DNA of 64,000 nt, taken from Varroa destructor. Its lineage: Eukaryota > Arthropoda > Arachnida > Mesostigmata > Varroidae. The stretch spans positions 31,540,061 to 31,604,060 of the forward strand of contig NW_019211454.1 in the NCBI RefSeq assembly GCF_002443255.2, given 5' to 3'. Below the pieces are notes generated by a model. That model did not search any database. It saw only the letters and a program-made list of their open reading frames with translations, and was not told where the DNA came from. Below, piece after piece: positions 1 to 12,842 of this stretch (positions within the stretch are counted from its first letter, which is position 1; each line of letters starts with the position of its first letter). The position numbers and the translations under genes are program-made.

Positions 1-940
1 GCTCTTTGGGAAACAGTACACCACAAATTTTCATCTTCTGTCGCGAACAGAAATTCGATTCTCGTTTACATTTCATATTCACGTTTTGGTCTGCTTTGAC
101 CACGTCACAGTACGCTGAATGAAATAGATATATTTAAACGAAATCTCGGGATTTTTTACGGTTGCGTTACGCGACCTGTATTGAATATCAGAAATTCTAG
201 CGTCATTCAATTTGATTGATTTCACCAGTCAGTTCCTAAAGTAACACTTCGTAGAAACATCGATCAACAGTGCTTCACCGATATAACGAAAGCGCGCTGT
301 CCCTTTCACACGTGCGCTCTCAATCAGCTGGTTTATACGACCAAAACAAAGGCTAACAATGAAACTCGTTTATTCTGTCGTAACCCGGAACGAGACACTA
401 ACCTTACCGCCAAATTTAAAAAAAGTCCAAATTAATCACTGATAACAGGTAGACGAAAATCTTCGTATAGCCTTAATATCACCACGGTTTAAATACCATC
501 AAGTACCAAAGTTCAAAACGTACCAGCATCGTGATGCGAAACATTTGTTACTCCGCTGGCGAGGCTGAAAATTATCCTCTAAATCGAGGCCATCGTCTGC
601 TAGATGCTTCTGTTGACAAACCCGGTCCTACGCAGGAAGGTACTGACACAGCCAATCACGCACAAGCTTGCAAGTCTTGTTTTAAAGTGATATTGAACTA
701 GCTTCCAAATCAAAACCCAAGAGCACGAGGTCAAGGCATTAGTGGCTGAGCGCCCTAGATGTTCTAGCTGTGAAGTATAGTCTGCAAAATAAATTCGCCC
801 TCGGCCCTTTAAGAACAAAGAAATAATCAGGCAGGCACAGAAAGAACGAGGTACAGTACACTGCATAGGTGCAATAGCGGCAAAGTGGTGACCAACGAAG
901 GGAGAGCGGGCAAGTCGATGAGCTCCTGGTAAACAGACGG
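1..940. other. upstream flank of UBXN4, no gene seen
   Basis: This stretch is AT-rich with short stop-interrupted frames on both strands. No protein family is recognisable and no convincing splice-bounded exon is visible. A small CG-richer patch near 280-320 could belong to a divergent promoter, but no TATA box or open frame supports that. Confidence 0.5.
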
Positions 941-1093
941 CTAGGTGTCTTCGTGGCTGCAGCTGCTGGTGTTTTATGATACGCTGACTTGTCGCTGTTC
1001 GTCTGTCGGTTTGTCCCTGTGCGCCCTGGTAGAAGATACCGGAAAAAGCTTGTCGAGTGCCGCTGAGTTACTGCTGGCCACGACCTGTGTGAG
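941..1093 (+). promoter_or_regulatory. candidate 5' UTR exon / promoter of UBXN4
   Basis: The UBXN4 start codon at 2278 lies only five bases after a good acceptor (pyrimidine tract ending in AG at 2271-2272), so the gene very probably has at least one upstream non-coding exon. A strong donor, GAG|GTAAGA, sits at 1093/1094 at the end of a GC-richer, CTG-rich stretch. That makes 941-1093 the best candidate first exon and would give a leader intron of about 1.2 kb. No TATA box is seen. A second weaker donor, CCAG|GTAAAA at 1759/1760, is an alternative. The transcription start and the left boundary are guesses. Confidence 0.35.
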
Positions 1094-2277
1094 GTAAGAT
1101 GTCGATTTCTCATAGCGTTGTTATTTTAACGTTATCGTTTAATAGAAGATGTTTAGTATTGAATACGTCCAACACCCTGCATGTGAATAGAGTAGCTGAT
1201 CTAAATATATAAGATTTAAAAAGGCGCTTTAACGGTTACCCGCGATAAATTAAATGTGCAGTACGATGGACTAACAGTTGACCGCGACATAGCAGCAATA
1301 ATAGATTGAAGCCTATGACGCGCTGCTGTTTTGTAGCAATTTTGAGATCGGTTATGGAGTGCTTCCATCCTAATTATTCAGAAATTAGATACCCGCAGAA
1401 TTGTCAGTGTGTCTGTGACACTACATATACAGGTGTGAAAGTGCAAAGTGTATTAGTGTAGATGCACTGAAACGCCGGCTCTCCTGTCGAAAACTAGAAC
1501 GCAGACGTATCCAAAGGCTCACCACATATTTTGCCGTCTACTATCGTCTGCTGACAAATTGATCGAGTGCTGGCTCGAAGCTGCTGGCAGGTATGAATCA
1601 TCTGTCGTTCTTGCGTCTTCGGATTTATGTTTGTCATCAGCTGAAATCGTCGTTGAGTCAGAGGCTGGCAGTGGTGGTGATGATGAGAATCAGCTCCAAG
1701 CTACTTCCCATTGTATCAGTGTGTACTTAGAGCTGATAGAAGAGAGTAAAAGAAACCAGGTAAAACTTGGTTACTTACATGGTTGTTACCTATGTACATT
1801 AACTGACCGTTTTAGTTAATTAACAATACTAGTGACCTCACTGAGCGAACTAACACATGCGCATGTGCATTATGAATGAGCCATCCACATTCATGCTTAT
1901 ACGTCTGTCCAAGATTGTAGAATTGTTATGTTAGGCAACAGCAAGTAAAAAGTTATTGTTCGTCCCTGTTTTTTTTTTTATTAACGTGGAGGATAATTTT
2001 CGCTGTTACTAATTTTGACGATTTAATTCTGCCAACCGGTGTTCAATACACACGGCATATGAGACTACATGTAAGAACGTAAATGTCAAAAACGATTATG
2101 CTAATCATGTGTATACCTCATAAATTCACTGCTATTAATCTGATTAAATGCGTATGGTATTTATAAATACATAACCCGGAAAAATATTCTCCGTTATCGA
2201 CTAGTCGCGTGTTAATTCAAAGCCATTTCTGCAGCAACTTTAATAACTCTACTCTTTCGCTGCCGTTTTCAGACATC

Positions 2278-5200
2278 ATGGACTGGTTCGAGGGGGGCAT
2301 CGCTGAGGCGATCTCGGCAGCACAGCATGATGATAAAATTATGACAATTTTTGTGTATGGTAGGTAGCCTTTTAGGCCAATGGCAGACGAAAAAAGATGG
2401 CAAGTATTTGGATGGGATTTGGTATGGTATTTGGGATGGTATTTGAATACACATGGGAAAAACAGTACTGGGTTAGTTTGTACGTTGCAGCTTGTTTAGT
2501 TCATTTATGTAATGGAGGGCATCACAGTAATGCTCCTATTGTATTGGCGAAAAAAAGATTACCTTCAGTAGATATGCTAGACAGGTGAGTTAGATTATCA
2601 CGTTATTATTATTATCCTGCTGATATGTTTTGGACACTCTGTTCGGCTGATTAGGTGAAAACCAAGAGTCAGAGCAACTCTCATCAGCTCTGGCAGCACC
2701 GTTGCTGGCGCCATTGGTTCCTCGATTAATGGCCCTTCGCTTGAAGCAACCTTCCACTGAGCTAACACAATTTGCCCAGATTTATCCAGTTCTGATTGTA
2801 CCATCTATCTACCTAATCTGCCCGAAAAGCGGCGTAGCGCTTGAAGTGTTAGCGGGTGTGCAGTCGGCCGATTCTTTACTGGACAAAATTTCAAAGGTGT
2901 GTTAAACATGTGTAACTATACGACCATAATAATAATGATAACAAAGAATGTTGCTCTCTGTTGTAACAATAAACCTATTCGAATGTTCTCAATCTTAACA
3001 GGCTGAAAATATCATATATATTGATGTGTTTCATAAATACATATGTGTGCCATCATAAATACATAACCTAAGTGGATGCTCTAAGCTACTCTCATAGCTC
3101 CCAAGTTCTTGTTATTTTATGTTAGCTAAGTAAATAGATGTGTATGCGCTTTTTTTATTTGTTATTATATTTTATAAATTTGCGTTATTTTTGCCTTCTA
3201 TGGGCAGGGATTCACTGATAGCGATATTATAGATTGCCAGGAATTTGACAAATAACTTTATAATCCAATAACACAATATCGTAGGTATTGAAAGCTCGAG
3301 AGGAACTTGCTACGCAATGTCCAACAGTTTCACCGGCTGGAGAGGTTGTCTCAACGCCGCTCACTTCCGAGATGGATACGGCTGGAGATGGTATGGCCTC
3401 AACTGAAGAAAATTCTGTTGAAACTTGCACGGAATTTTCTGTATCAAATGGAGAAGCCACCTCTATGGAAGATAAAGTTAAGAGGTGAGACACGATTGGA
3501 TTTCGCCGTAATGGCGAGATCTGATGCATTTTAATTAGACTAGCAGGATCTTGTTATTTTCTGTGTCAATACAATTGGTACAACAAAAGAACATAGAGTC
3601 GGAAGTTCTTTTATGTTATCGGATGTCATCTGTGACAGAATTGGGACCATCTGTTATTCCGGTGGGGATTCTACCCTAACTAAGTATTGTCCTTCATGTA
3701 TGGGTTATGAATTTTCAGATAGACAAAAAGGATGCGAACTTTATATAAGGCACTAAAAACTCGTGGTGAATTCGTGATGAAATGATATAGTTCAGTGAAC
3801 AGAACATTATTATAGATGGGATTGACGGGTGGCGATATTTATTTTACCTCTCAAGACTGAAATTTGTCATCGGACCATATATAATGGGACACAAAGAATT
3901 GCTTCGATTGAGAAACCAAATATTTCTAAAGGTTAATTGTCAAAAAAAGGCAGGTGGAAGTAGTGGCGTTTTAGCTTTAAAATTGGATTGGTAAAATATT
4001 GTGATTTATTGGCAGTAGTCTTATCGCAAGTACGTAATCTTTTTCTCGTTTATTAAGCATAATTTAGATATCCATTTAGGTTAGCAGATTTTGCAGGCTT
4101 ATGTTTATAGTGTAGTAATATACTATTTTAAGTCGGCTTTATGTTGGAATTGGAAAAGTGGAGTTATTAGTTCCGATGAGTGTTTGATTTGCATAGCAAA
4201 TTTTGTTAGTGCAAGCGTTCGAAATTGAATGAAATGTGTTTTGGATCTTTTTGGACGGCTTTTGAAACTCTCCAGTCGCAATCAAATCTCTAAATCATTT
4301 CATTACATTTGTATGCAATAAAGCAGTTTACAAATGCGCTTTATATGTGGTATTATAGCGTTTGTTGAAAGACTGGAGATAGAAGGTTGCTTATAAGGAA
4401 AATAGAAGGCTTCTGAATCAACGTATACTTTACAACTTTGTGCAGCAGCTTTGTGGAACGCCATCACCTTGTAGTACTATGGTTTGCCAGCAAGCTTTCA
4501 AAGTCTAGAAAGTCACATTTTAGTGGAGGTGATTTGTAAACTTAATACCAGGCTTGAGTGTCGGTGTAAGTGTGGCTAATGTTTCTAGAACCCTTAACTG
4601 AGAGAGCCTACATTTGGACCGCCATCAACGAAATCAGCCTACAAAAGCGACGCATTATTCACGGCGTACGGAGTTCTGTCTTTCTCCTAGTTCAAGCGAG
4701 CATTTTTGAACCTGTCAGATCATCTTCACACGCGAGTTCACGTTTAATTCACATAATGTGCACTGCCGCTAAGCTGAAAACACTTTTCAGTTTAGCGGCA
4801 GTTTTTCAGCTTAGATACATCTAAGCTGAAAAAACATCTACCAATTATAGGAAAATACCAGCTAGAACCAAAAGAAATGTATTTTAGTATTCTCCAAGGA
4901 AAGCTAGTTTTAATGTTTTGCTAATCTAAATGTCGAATTTTAAGAATATATTAAGCAATAGCAATATGTGCTAAACGGGAAAAACGAACGGTTAAGGTCA
5001 AGAACTAAGAAATCTACTTACGATTTAAAAAAAACCGCTACATAACCATCATCTTTTAGACTTGAAACCGTAAACCCCAGATACCATGATTTCCTTAAAA
5101 ATATTGCTATAATACTATGTAGACCTCACTATTCAGTAGAAGGCGTTCTGATTTGTTATCCATAATCGTGCTTTCCCCCAGAGCACAACGACTTATCGAA

Positions 5201-7747
5201 GCCGTTCGCCAAGGAAAAGCAGAGGCACAAAAAGCAGAAGAACAACGCAAAGAAATCGAAAGACGTGAGGCTATGAAAAATTTACAGAAAATCCGCAGAG
5301 AGATGGAGGATCGCGAAATAAAAAATTTTGTTGAAGAGCGTAACAAGGAACGCGAAGAGGAAAAGAGGTGAATACATTGAAGACAAAATATGATTTTTTA
5401 TGTATGGATTAAAACATTTAATTTGATTCGATAAATTCTTTTTCGATTAGAGGTATTGGAAATTATTCAATGCTTACCGCTACTGGCATTCCATTTTCTT
5501 CGCACAATAAACCATTTTTCTATGGAGTTACCGACCAATGTGTTCACTTGCAAAATAACACAATATAAGCTTCAGACATTTTGATAGGTGTAATTTTTTC
5601 TCTTTTGTAGTTGCACTTCAACATATATACTGTAACTATGCAGTTATTTTACAAAAGATAGCTTCCCACTTAAGTGGTGCGTTAACGAAATTTATGGTCG
5701 GCATGCAGGTATAAAGCACAACTTCAGGAGCAAATCCGGCAGGACCGGTTAGAACGGCAGCAGAAGTTTGCAGCACATCGAGAACCGGTGAAGGCTGATG
5801 AACAAAAAAGACGGAGGGAGGCTCTCGAGAAGCAGGAAGAGACGCAGAGGCTTCGAGCTCAAAATGCTTCGTCAGCAAATATCCTTTTTAGGATGCCTGA
5901 TGGCAGCACTGTTACTCATTTGTTCGAAGCTGAAACTCCTTTTATCGAGGTTTGTGTTGTCGTATGTAACTTTTACCTGTAAGAAAGCTAATATTTACCA
6001 TTTTGATGATCCGCTTTTAAGAAAAATTACATACTGACCGTTTTGACTTTAAGTGTATCCCACGACATTATCTGTCTTTAAATTAATATAAGGGCTTCAC
6101 ATATGTATACCTTGTCTTAAAAGTCAGACAAAAATGCGATGACATGCATATGAAACATAATGTTATCATAAGAGGATGTCGATGACGATATTAATCATGT
6201 TAAGATTGAATGTCGAAAAAAGACATCTGAATTTCCGAAAATATTAACGTTTAGGAACAAAATTATTTCTTTTAGGTTCGACAATACATCGCAGATGCAA
6301 AACGTCTTTCGGGTAGTTTTAATTTGGCACTCAACTTCCCTCGGAAAGTATTCAAACCTGACTGCGATCAGAAGACGCTTCGGGACCTTAGCCTAGCACC
6401 TAGCGCAGTTCTTCTTGTTATAGCGGTTAGTTCTTAGTTAATTTGCCATATGCACTTCACGGTTATACATTTCTGTAGTCATTTCGAGATCAAACCGTAG
6501 TAAACACACTGTGGACCTAAAAATCACAAATAGCAACAATAATTTTTCTACGTGCAGTTGATCATTTAATTTCCGCACTTGTCGTATCTAAACTCGACGA
6601 AAAGTTTTGATACCAATTTAATTGACTTGCGTGGATAGTACGCATCGCCACTATACGGGTCAACTTTAATAAGTGTATATTTTACGAACAAAGCACGAGT
6701 ATCGTTGCCAAATTTCTATAGACCAATTGTTAGAGAAATTAGAGACTTACTTGACTCAATCTAAGGGAAAGAAAATAACGGATGTTTGAGGAAGAAATAC
6801 TATAATAATAAAAAACTTTTATATTGCATTATTTTTGCTTATTAGAGGACGCAGCCAGGTCGTGGCGCTGCCGGAGGCGCTGGTGGAGGTGCTGTGACGG
6901 CATGGCGGAATATTTGGGATATCATTGTTTTGCCTTTTACCTTAGCCATGGGTTTTTTCACTTCGTTTTTCGCTGCGCTATTTCCTTCAACTACTCCACC
7001 GGCTGCTGTCGCAAGTCGTCCACAGCAAGAGGCCTCGATGCCTAATACGCCTCCAGGAGTAGCATCTGCGACGCCTCATGATGCTCCCGGAGCATCCAGG
7101 TAAGCTTCACGTTTATGATGCTAACGTCTTTTTACATATTTTTTTTTTCTCTTTATGTAATGCCTCTAAGTTCAACGGATTGTGCTCTTGAAAGTAATTA
7201 AATAACATGGTGTCATCCCCGCGACGGTGCAGTGGTAACGTGTTTGCCTACTAAAGGTATAAGATGGGATCGTGTGTGTTTGGATATAAAACTAGGAACA
7301 TATATATGCACCATGGTGTGAAATAGAAAGGTTAATGACATGTATTTAGACCGTTGCTCCATGTGAAACAGTTCCTTGAAGTGGCTGAGTGTTAAGTTCA
7401 CTATTGTGGAAGTACGTGCGCTGCATAATTATAATTTCTACATGTATTTATAAATTATTTTATTATACGATAACATATGTAAAAGCCAATTCACATGCCT
7501 AATTTGTCAACACGGTACATTTGTGAAGTATCATGCCTGTATGTGCGTTTAACCATGACCAGCTACCTATCCTATCGCAATACTTGAAATCTTTGCGATT
7601 TTCAGGGCTCGTGTACCGGGTACTGGTTCATCTCTGCGCCAGCGAAAACCGTACGAACGTAGTGGGAATATCCATCGGTTGAATACAGACAATGATGATT
7701 CCGATGAGAACAATACTTGGAACGGCAATTCTACTCAACAGATGTAG
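2278..7747 (+). CDS. UBXN4: UBX domain-containing protein 4 (UBXN4/erasin), complete, 8 coding exons
   Basis: This is an ER-membrane adaptor of the p97/VCP ATPase; family members promote ER-associated degradation. Coding exons are 2278-2359, 2655-2896, 3285-3484, 5182-5367, 5709-5949, 6276-6425, 6846-7099 and 7606-7747, all GT-AG and phase-consistent, giving 498 residues (human about 508). Residues 1-110 form the thioredoxin-like N-terminal domain (start MDWFEGGI; later AQIYPV...VPSIYL). Residues 175-290 are a charged coiled coil. The UBX domain is 293-367 and contains the p97-contacting FPR turn at 338-340. A glycine-rich linker (371-382) leads to a hydrophobic membrane segment at 390-413. 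The tail ENNTWNGNSTQQM matches the vertebrate C-terminus as I recall it. The start codon has A at -3 and G at +4. No frameshift or missing key residue is seen. The open frame at 2397-2588 is intronic. Confidence 0.96.
4764..4833. repeat. tandem double hairpin in UBXN4 intron 3
   Basis: There are two adjacent near-perfect inverted repeats. The first has 17-nt arms (4764-4780 and 4784-4800) around a 3-nt loop, with one G-T mismatch. The second has perfect 15-nt arms (4802-4816 and 4819-4833) around a 2-nt loop. All four arms carry the same core, CTAAGCTGAAAA or its complement, so one short unit occurs four times in alternating orientation. A foldback or MITE remnant is the simplest reading. A structured RNA is possible. 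Confidence 0.85.
7216..7280 (+). repeat. possible tRNA-derived SINE head in UBXN4 intron 7
   Basis: The segment has a pol III A-box-like string, GGTGCAGTGGT. About 35 nt later comes a weak B-box-like GGGATCGTG, with an intervening TTTGCCTACTAA that resembles an anticodon-arm region. It does not fold into an intact tRNA by eye, so a decayed SINE head or chance are both possible. Confidence 0.25.
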
Positions 7748-10700
7748 ATAAGCAATAGTTAATAGATTGCCTTGGACAACATGTGCAACACATAAGCATT
7801 TTGCCCCTTCGTAATGTTTCCGATATTTGTCTCTTGCTAGCCAAGCTAGACCGAGTCCAAAAAAAGGAATATTATGACTAAACGGCTTTATTGGGATATA
7901 ACACGAAAATGCATTGATACATTGGCCACAAATAAGTGGCATGTCTTTGTGTTTTTTACATGCATATTATGGCAGCCGTCTGAACAGGCGAGACGTCCAT
8001 GCGGACGACTAGAATACATACAAAAAAAGGTAATGGCAAGCACGTTCGTGGTAATCAAGAAGTAGGAAAACAAAGGATATATACTATACCACGGGAGATG
8101 CATAAATTCATGGTATATCTGCCATTGACCGGTACACTGTTATGGAAAATTAATAGGGTCTCTACAGTTAGGCAAAATAATAAATTTTCTTACCTCGAGA
8201 GAAATGAAAGGTCTAAGTTTAATCGGTAAGATATTTCCGGATTTGAACATATGAACAGCATATAGTAGCCCTTTCGTTTGTTTACTCAATGATTAGGACG
8301 AGAATATTATGTTACCATATTCTGGCTGGGAGTGCGTACGTCATTGAGAAACATAATATTTCCTACTCACTTCTGAGCAAACAAGGATATTAACAGTAAA
8401 CCACAAATGTTTCAGATGAAATAGGTAATTAGTAAACTCTTTCACAGGTGGTTCCTTGTTTGTGATACACGGGGCATTGTTGTTTACTGTATCAGTGCTC
8501 CGAATGGACTACCAGAACCTATTAGTAATGGTGGTGCACAACTCGTACGTATAGTGTGTGTGTGTGTATATACATTCACACGGTACGTATGCCGAATTCA
8601 GAAAAGAAAAATGTCGAGTACCATATGATAAAATAATGAATTTCAAAACTATATTTAAACGTACAAATTTCTGTGAAGCCTAAACTGGCCCATGACGTAG
8701 TACTAAGGCGTTGCTGCCGCGCGACGAATATACTGCTATAGTTTTTACGAGATGTTGTGTTCTTTTTGATCGTAGAGGAGAGCGAGAACATCGAACACTT
8801 ATGATTATTACTATTGTTATATGAGCTCTCAAAGGATATATATATATCACCATCAGTGAATGCTGGCTTTTTCGTGCCTTTTTTCCACCAATATCGCTAG
8901 TAGAGTGTGGCATGTGCAGATAGCGATATTTAACGATTTTGCGCACAGTGATGAAACACAGAAGAATATGGGTAGCGTGGAGAGTCGTGATGGGAACAAT
9001 CTGTCCTGGTAAATCCCCCTTAAATGACTTTATGATATTCTATGTAACGAGAAAAAAGATTTGAAGAAGACGAACTTTTAAATTAAGCAGTGGTGCTAGG
9101 GCTGGTCTCTAGACGATATAAAAAAGGGAGGCTTAAATCAAAAAGCGGAGTACAACAGCGACTGAGAACAGATATTCTCGTAGCACGAGAAAGAGGATAC
9201 GAAAGTTAAGCTTAATCAGAATAATTTCACCCAAAAAATCTAAGCGAAATAAAGATTTTTTGTTCATAAAGCTTCACTAATTGGTAGCTATTTATTTAGG
9301 TATTGGGTATAAAAATACATGTTCACTTAACCAGTAATGTTTAATATATGTTTGCGCTGCATATTTGCGCTATGTAAACATATACACATGTTATATACGA
9401 CAATAAAATATATACGATGTTTATATAAACATCGTATATAGTTTTTGAACATACCTAGATTTAGGGTCGACGGTGTCAGTTTTAATTAGTGTTCTTAGTC
9501 AGTTGAATTAAGACTTTCATGCGTCCAGGACATCTGTCTATTAAAAAACCCGCGTAAAAAGCGGAAGTAAGACTCCTATGTACAATTTTTCGAATAACCT
9601 GAGTTTAATGCATCTCTCTGGCTCAGAAATTCAGGCCAGAAAAATCCATGGGTTTACCTAATGACCTTGGACTGATTGTGTTCATCAAAGTGCTATTTCC
9701 GTTTATTTAGAATGCTAAGAAAGGGCAGCGATCCGTTGTCAAGAGAAGAAAGTCTTTTGTGTGAAACCACTAGAACTTTAGTCAGCAAATACGCTAGAAG
9801 CCTGCCCTTTAATACTTCTTTGTCGACGACATTATTTTGAGCGGCAACGTATGATTCTTTTCACATTCTACAGCACTGGGTTTATGAATTATGAAGCACA
9901 AAATGTTCATATTATGCGAATATATATGATTATTAGAACCTGCACTAGTGATTCTCGCCCAAACATATCAATTTCCTTATTTGTAATTTCAATCATTAGT
10001 TGCATCTGCTTAATAAAAAATCCTGAGCTTCAGACTCGTTTCTTTGATTAAGAATAAGAAAATCATTATTTAATCAAAGCTCTAGGCAGAGTGAATAGAA
10101 CAGGTGAAACTGTCACAAATTTACGACGCAGTACATCAGGGTTGAGAAGATCTATTGGAGAGTTACCCGCTATCAACAAAGCAAAAAGCGTGTGTAAAAC
10201 CTGTATCCCATTTTCACTGTTTTTGTTAATGTCTGTTCGGATTTTACTATTTTGCCGCCCCTACGTTTTATCTGGCCTAACTACTTTTTTATTAATCGTG
10301 ATTTACTCTTCAGTAATTCAAAATAGGCGCTACTTCGACTTTAATCATATGCCTTGTATGGGTGCCAGTACTCATATCCTATTTTGTCAGGAAATGCACT
10401 ATAGCTGCATATTTGGTGCTTTTTAATCGTCTTCGTTGCTGTTATGATGAAATCCTATTAAACGTTTTGCATTTTAAAGTTAAGAAAGTCAACAATTGAT
10501 TTAAAACCATATCCTATTTGGTGTATGGGTCACTTACTTCAGGTTGAGAGAGACCAGGAGTTGGTAATCTTATCATGAACGTATACCCCTTAGATTGGAC
10601 TGATGCGTTAACAAGGTATGCGCTTCAAATTCCGTCAGCATCACAAGTATAATACAGTTTGTAGAAAAAGGAAAGCTATTATTATATGCCATGCCGTATC

Positions 10701-12252
10701 AGTATCTACGTTTAGTCTACTGAATTTCTCTAACGATTAAGTACGTATTTGGCACAAAGTATTTTTTAGTTTCCAATCGAAAATTGTGTTCAGTTCCCTT
10801 AGCTCAAGACCCCTCACAGCGACTACGGCGTAGAAAGCAATTAAAATCAACCACCACAAAAATTAAAAAAACACGAATATTATGCCGCTATTGACTTCTA
10901 TTGAACTTTATTCTGAGAAACAATACCATTAGTCTTGTTCTTCATTATTATACAATTATTGCCTTCAACGTGTCGTATATAAACATCTCATTTGTACATT
11001 TATGGTACGAAATTAACAAATAAATATATTTTTTTACTATTTGATACCACATGAATTTCGACCACAAGTACTTACTAGATATTAATATAAATTATCGAAT
11101 AAATTATCGCTCATTGGCTCAGTAAAAATGTACCTCAACTTCACATTAACATTAACGATGACAATAATTTATAGAAGACTTATTTGTGCTTATAGGAGAA
11201 GATATCTTACATGAGGTTTTTGGATGACATCCATATTGAATGTAGTTATGATCTAGTAATAATAATCTATGTTACTTGACGACTGTTCTGATGCTGTATA
11301 CGCTGAATACGAAAGAGGCAATATCTGTTGAATTAAATGAAAACGATATGGCACAAAAACTACTCTTGAGATGGCAAATTATATAACTACACAGTGTAAT
11401 TCTCTAAACTTGTGTTGGAGTAGTTGTTATTAGTAGCCAGCTAGAGTAGTCGGAAAGTTTTTAAGTTGAGATGCGTTCTTTGTCTCACTACGATGCTTCA
11501 TATAATGGGTGGCAGTCACTCTGTATCACGCCATACGTAGACCTGAAATACATGTGAACATGAAGCATGAAAATGCGTATCAGACTATGTGTCAGCAAAA
11601 AGTATCGAGCACAAGAAAAGTCCACTCACTTTCATGCTCACAAATAAATACAATTGTAATCATAATGACAATATAATATATATCATACCTGTACTCTGAT
11701 CCAAGTAGTATAGTACCCTGTCGTAATAATATTTTACTTACGGTGAAAATGAGGTTGCCAAAAATGCGAAACTGACTCGAATTATCTTCCTAAAAAAAAG
11801 CGGCCCGAAATGAACAAGCTTTCTTTTATTTAGTGGTTCAGCGTTTTTTCTTTATACAAACATAAAAACACAAATATTGTCAATAAGTGACCGCACGGCC
11901 AAAGTTACTGCGAGAGAATTGCCTTATATGCCTACAGAGGTTAATTCCTATTGACTAACTAAAGGCTTACTAAATTAAATACCAAATTCATAAACATTGT
12001 AGATTGTTGTACCTTTAACTTGTCTCCTCGGTCTTCTTTAGCTCTTACTACTTTCATGCGCCATGTACAGGGAATTCCCGGCATTACGGCGTTGTAAACT
12101 TGTAATTTTTTGCTTGAGCGACGTCATTTTACCGTTTTTAATTGGGGTAGTTCAAAAATAACGCCCTCTTTACAGTATGCAATCGGCGCACGATGATATC
12201 AGGACTCATAGTGATGATGGCAGGCGAATACTAGAGGTATGCCGCACAAATG
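7748..12252. other. UBXN4 3' flank and AT-rich intergenic DNA
   Basis: The best polyadenylation hexamer after the UBXN4 stop is AATAAA at 8179-8184, about 430 nt downstream, so a 3' UTR to roughly 8.2 kb is plausible. A short open stretch with an acceptor, at about 8449-8554, is within chance expectation. An arginine-rich open frame at 10058-10200 resembles no family I can name. The rest is AT-rich with scattered stops. Confidence 0.5.
9409..9440. repeat. 32-bp perfect palindrome
   Basis: The sequence TATATACGATGTTTAT followed by its exact complement gives a 32-bp palindrome with no spacer, inside AT-rich DNA. It could form a cruciform or be the centre of an inverted duplication. The flanks do not extend the symmetry. 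Confidence 0.9.
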
Positions 12253-12567
12253 TCAGATATGTAACAGCGCCAGTATGACACCAGATCCAAAAAATAAGCC
12301 GTGGAGTGTTGCTTCAAGCTTGCCTGTCACTCCGGCTTCAGCTACTAGTGGCCACTGACTGTACAGGAACATTCCGTAGCCTGTCAGAAGCACCATAGAT
12401 ATAACGAACTGTCGTGAACGTACCAGTAACATCACGACAATTGTTTTCGATCTCAAGCGTGGGTAGATGTTGACTCGGTTTAATTTAACTGCAAGGTGAA
12501 ACCCCAGTTGTAAATTCACAACTACGGCAGAACAAAGCAACACGACTCGTTCTACGCCCTCGCACAT
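12253..12567 (-). CDS. hypothetical small membrane protein ORF (weak)
   Basis: A 104-codon frame runs from an ATG at 12567. Its product is hydrophobic and basic, with about three possible membrane spans (near residues 7-27, 50-70 and 88-104). I recognise no family. An in-frame stop lies directly upstream of the ATG, so it would need to be a single exon or begin at a splice site; no strong acceptor is visible. A frame of this size is not rare by chance in 64 kb. Confidence 0.15.
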   Translation of the reverse strand: MCEGVERVVLLCSAVVVNLQLGFHLAVKLNRVNIYPRLRSKTIVVMLLVRSRQFVISMVLLTGYGMFLYSQWPLVAEAGVTGKLEATLHGLFFGSGVILALLHI

Positions 12568-12842
12568 TCACGAAACCAGTGGGAAAGAGAAACTGAGTAC
12601 CTTTTAGAACGACTATCGCAAACTAGTACACAACTTCCAATATGTAGAACGGGATACAGAAATGGTCATTGTTATAGCATGGGCTTGGAGACATTCCATT
12701 AGACACACGTGGTATAACGCTGGGCGAACACTTGTCATTCTTGTAAAAGTAGCTAAAAAAGGACTCATTTAAAATTAACTTCATTATTTTGTTTTTTCTC
12801 TTAAGTGCGGTGAATGTTAGTCTCCGTGTGTACGCCGTTTGT

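Noticed and set aside
739..1113. 124-codon minus-strand frame upstream of UBXN4
   Set aside because: It is antisense to the likely UBXN4 leader and has low-complexity Thr/Ser/Arg content with no domain.
2397..2588. Open frame between the first two UBXN4 coding exons
   Set aside because: The splice 2359/2655 joins VYG directly to ENQESEQL, matching the family, and the intervening frame has no similarity to the protein. It is intronic.
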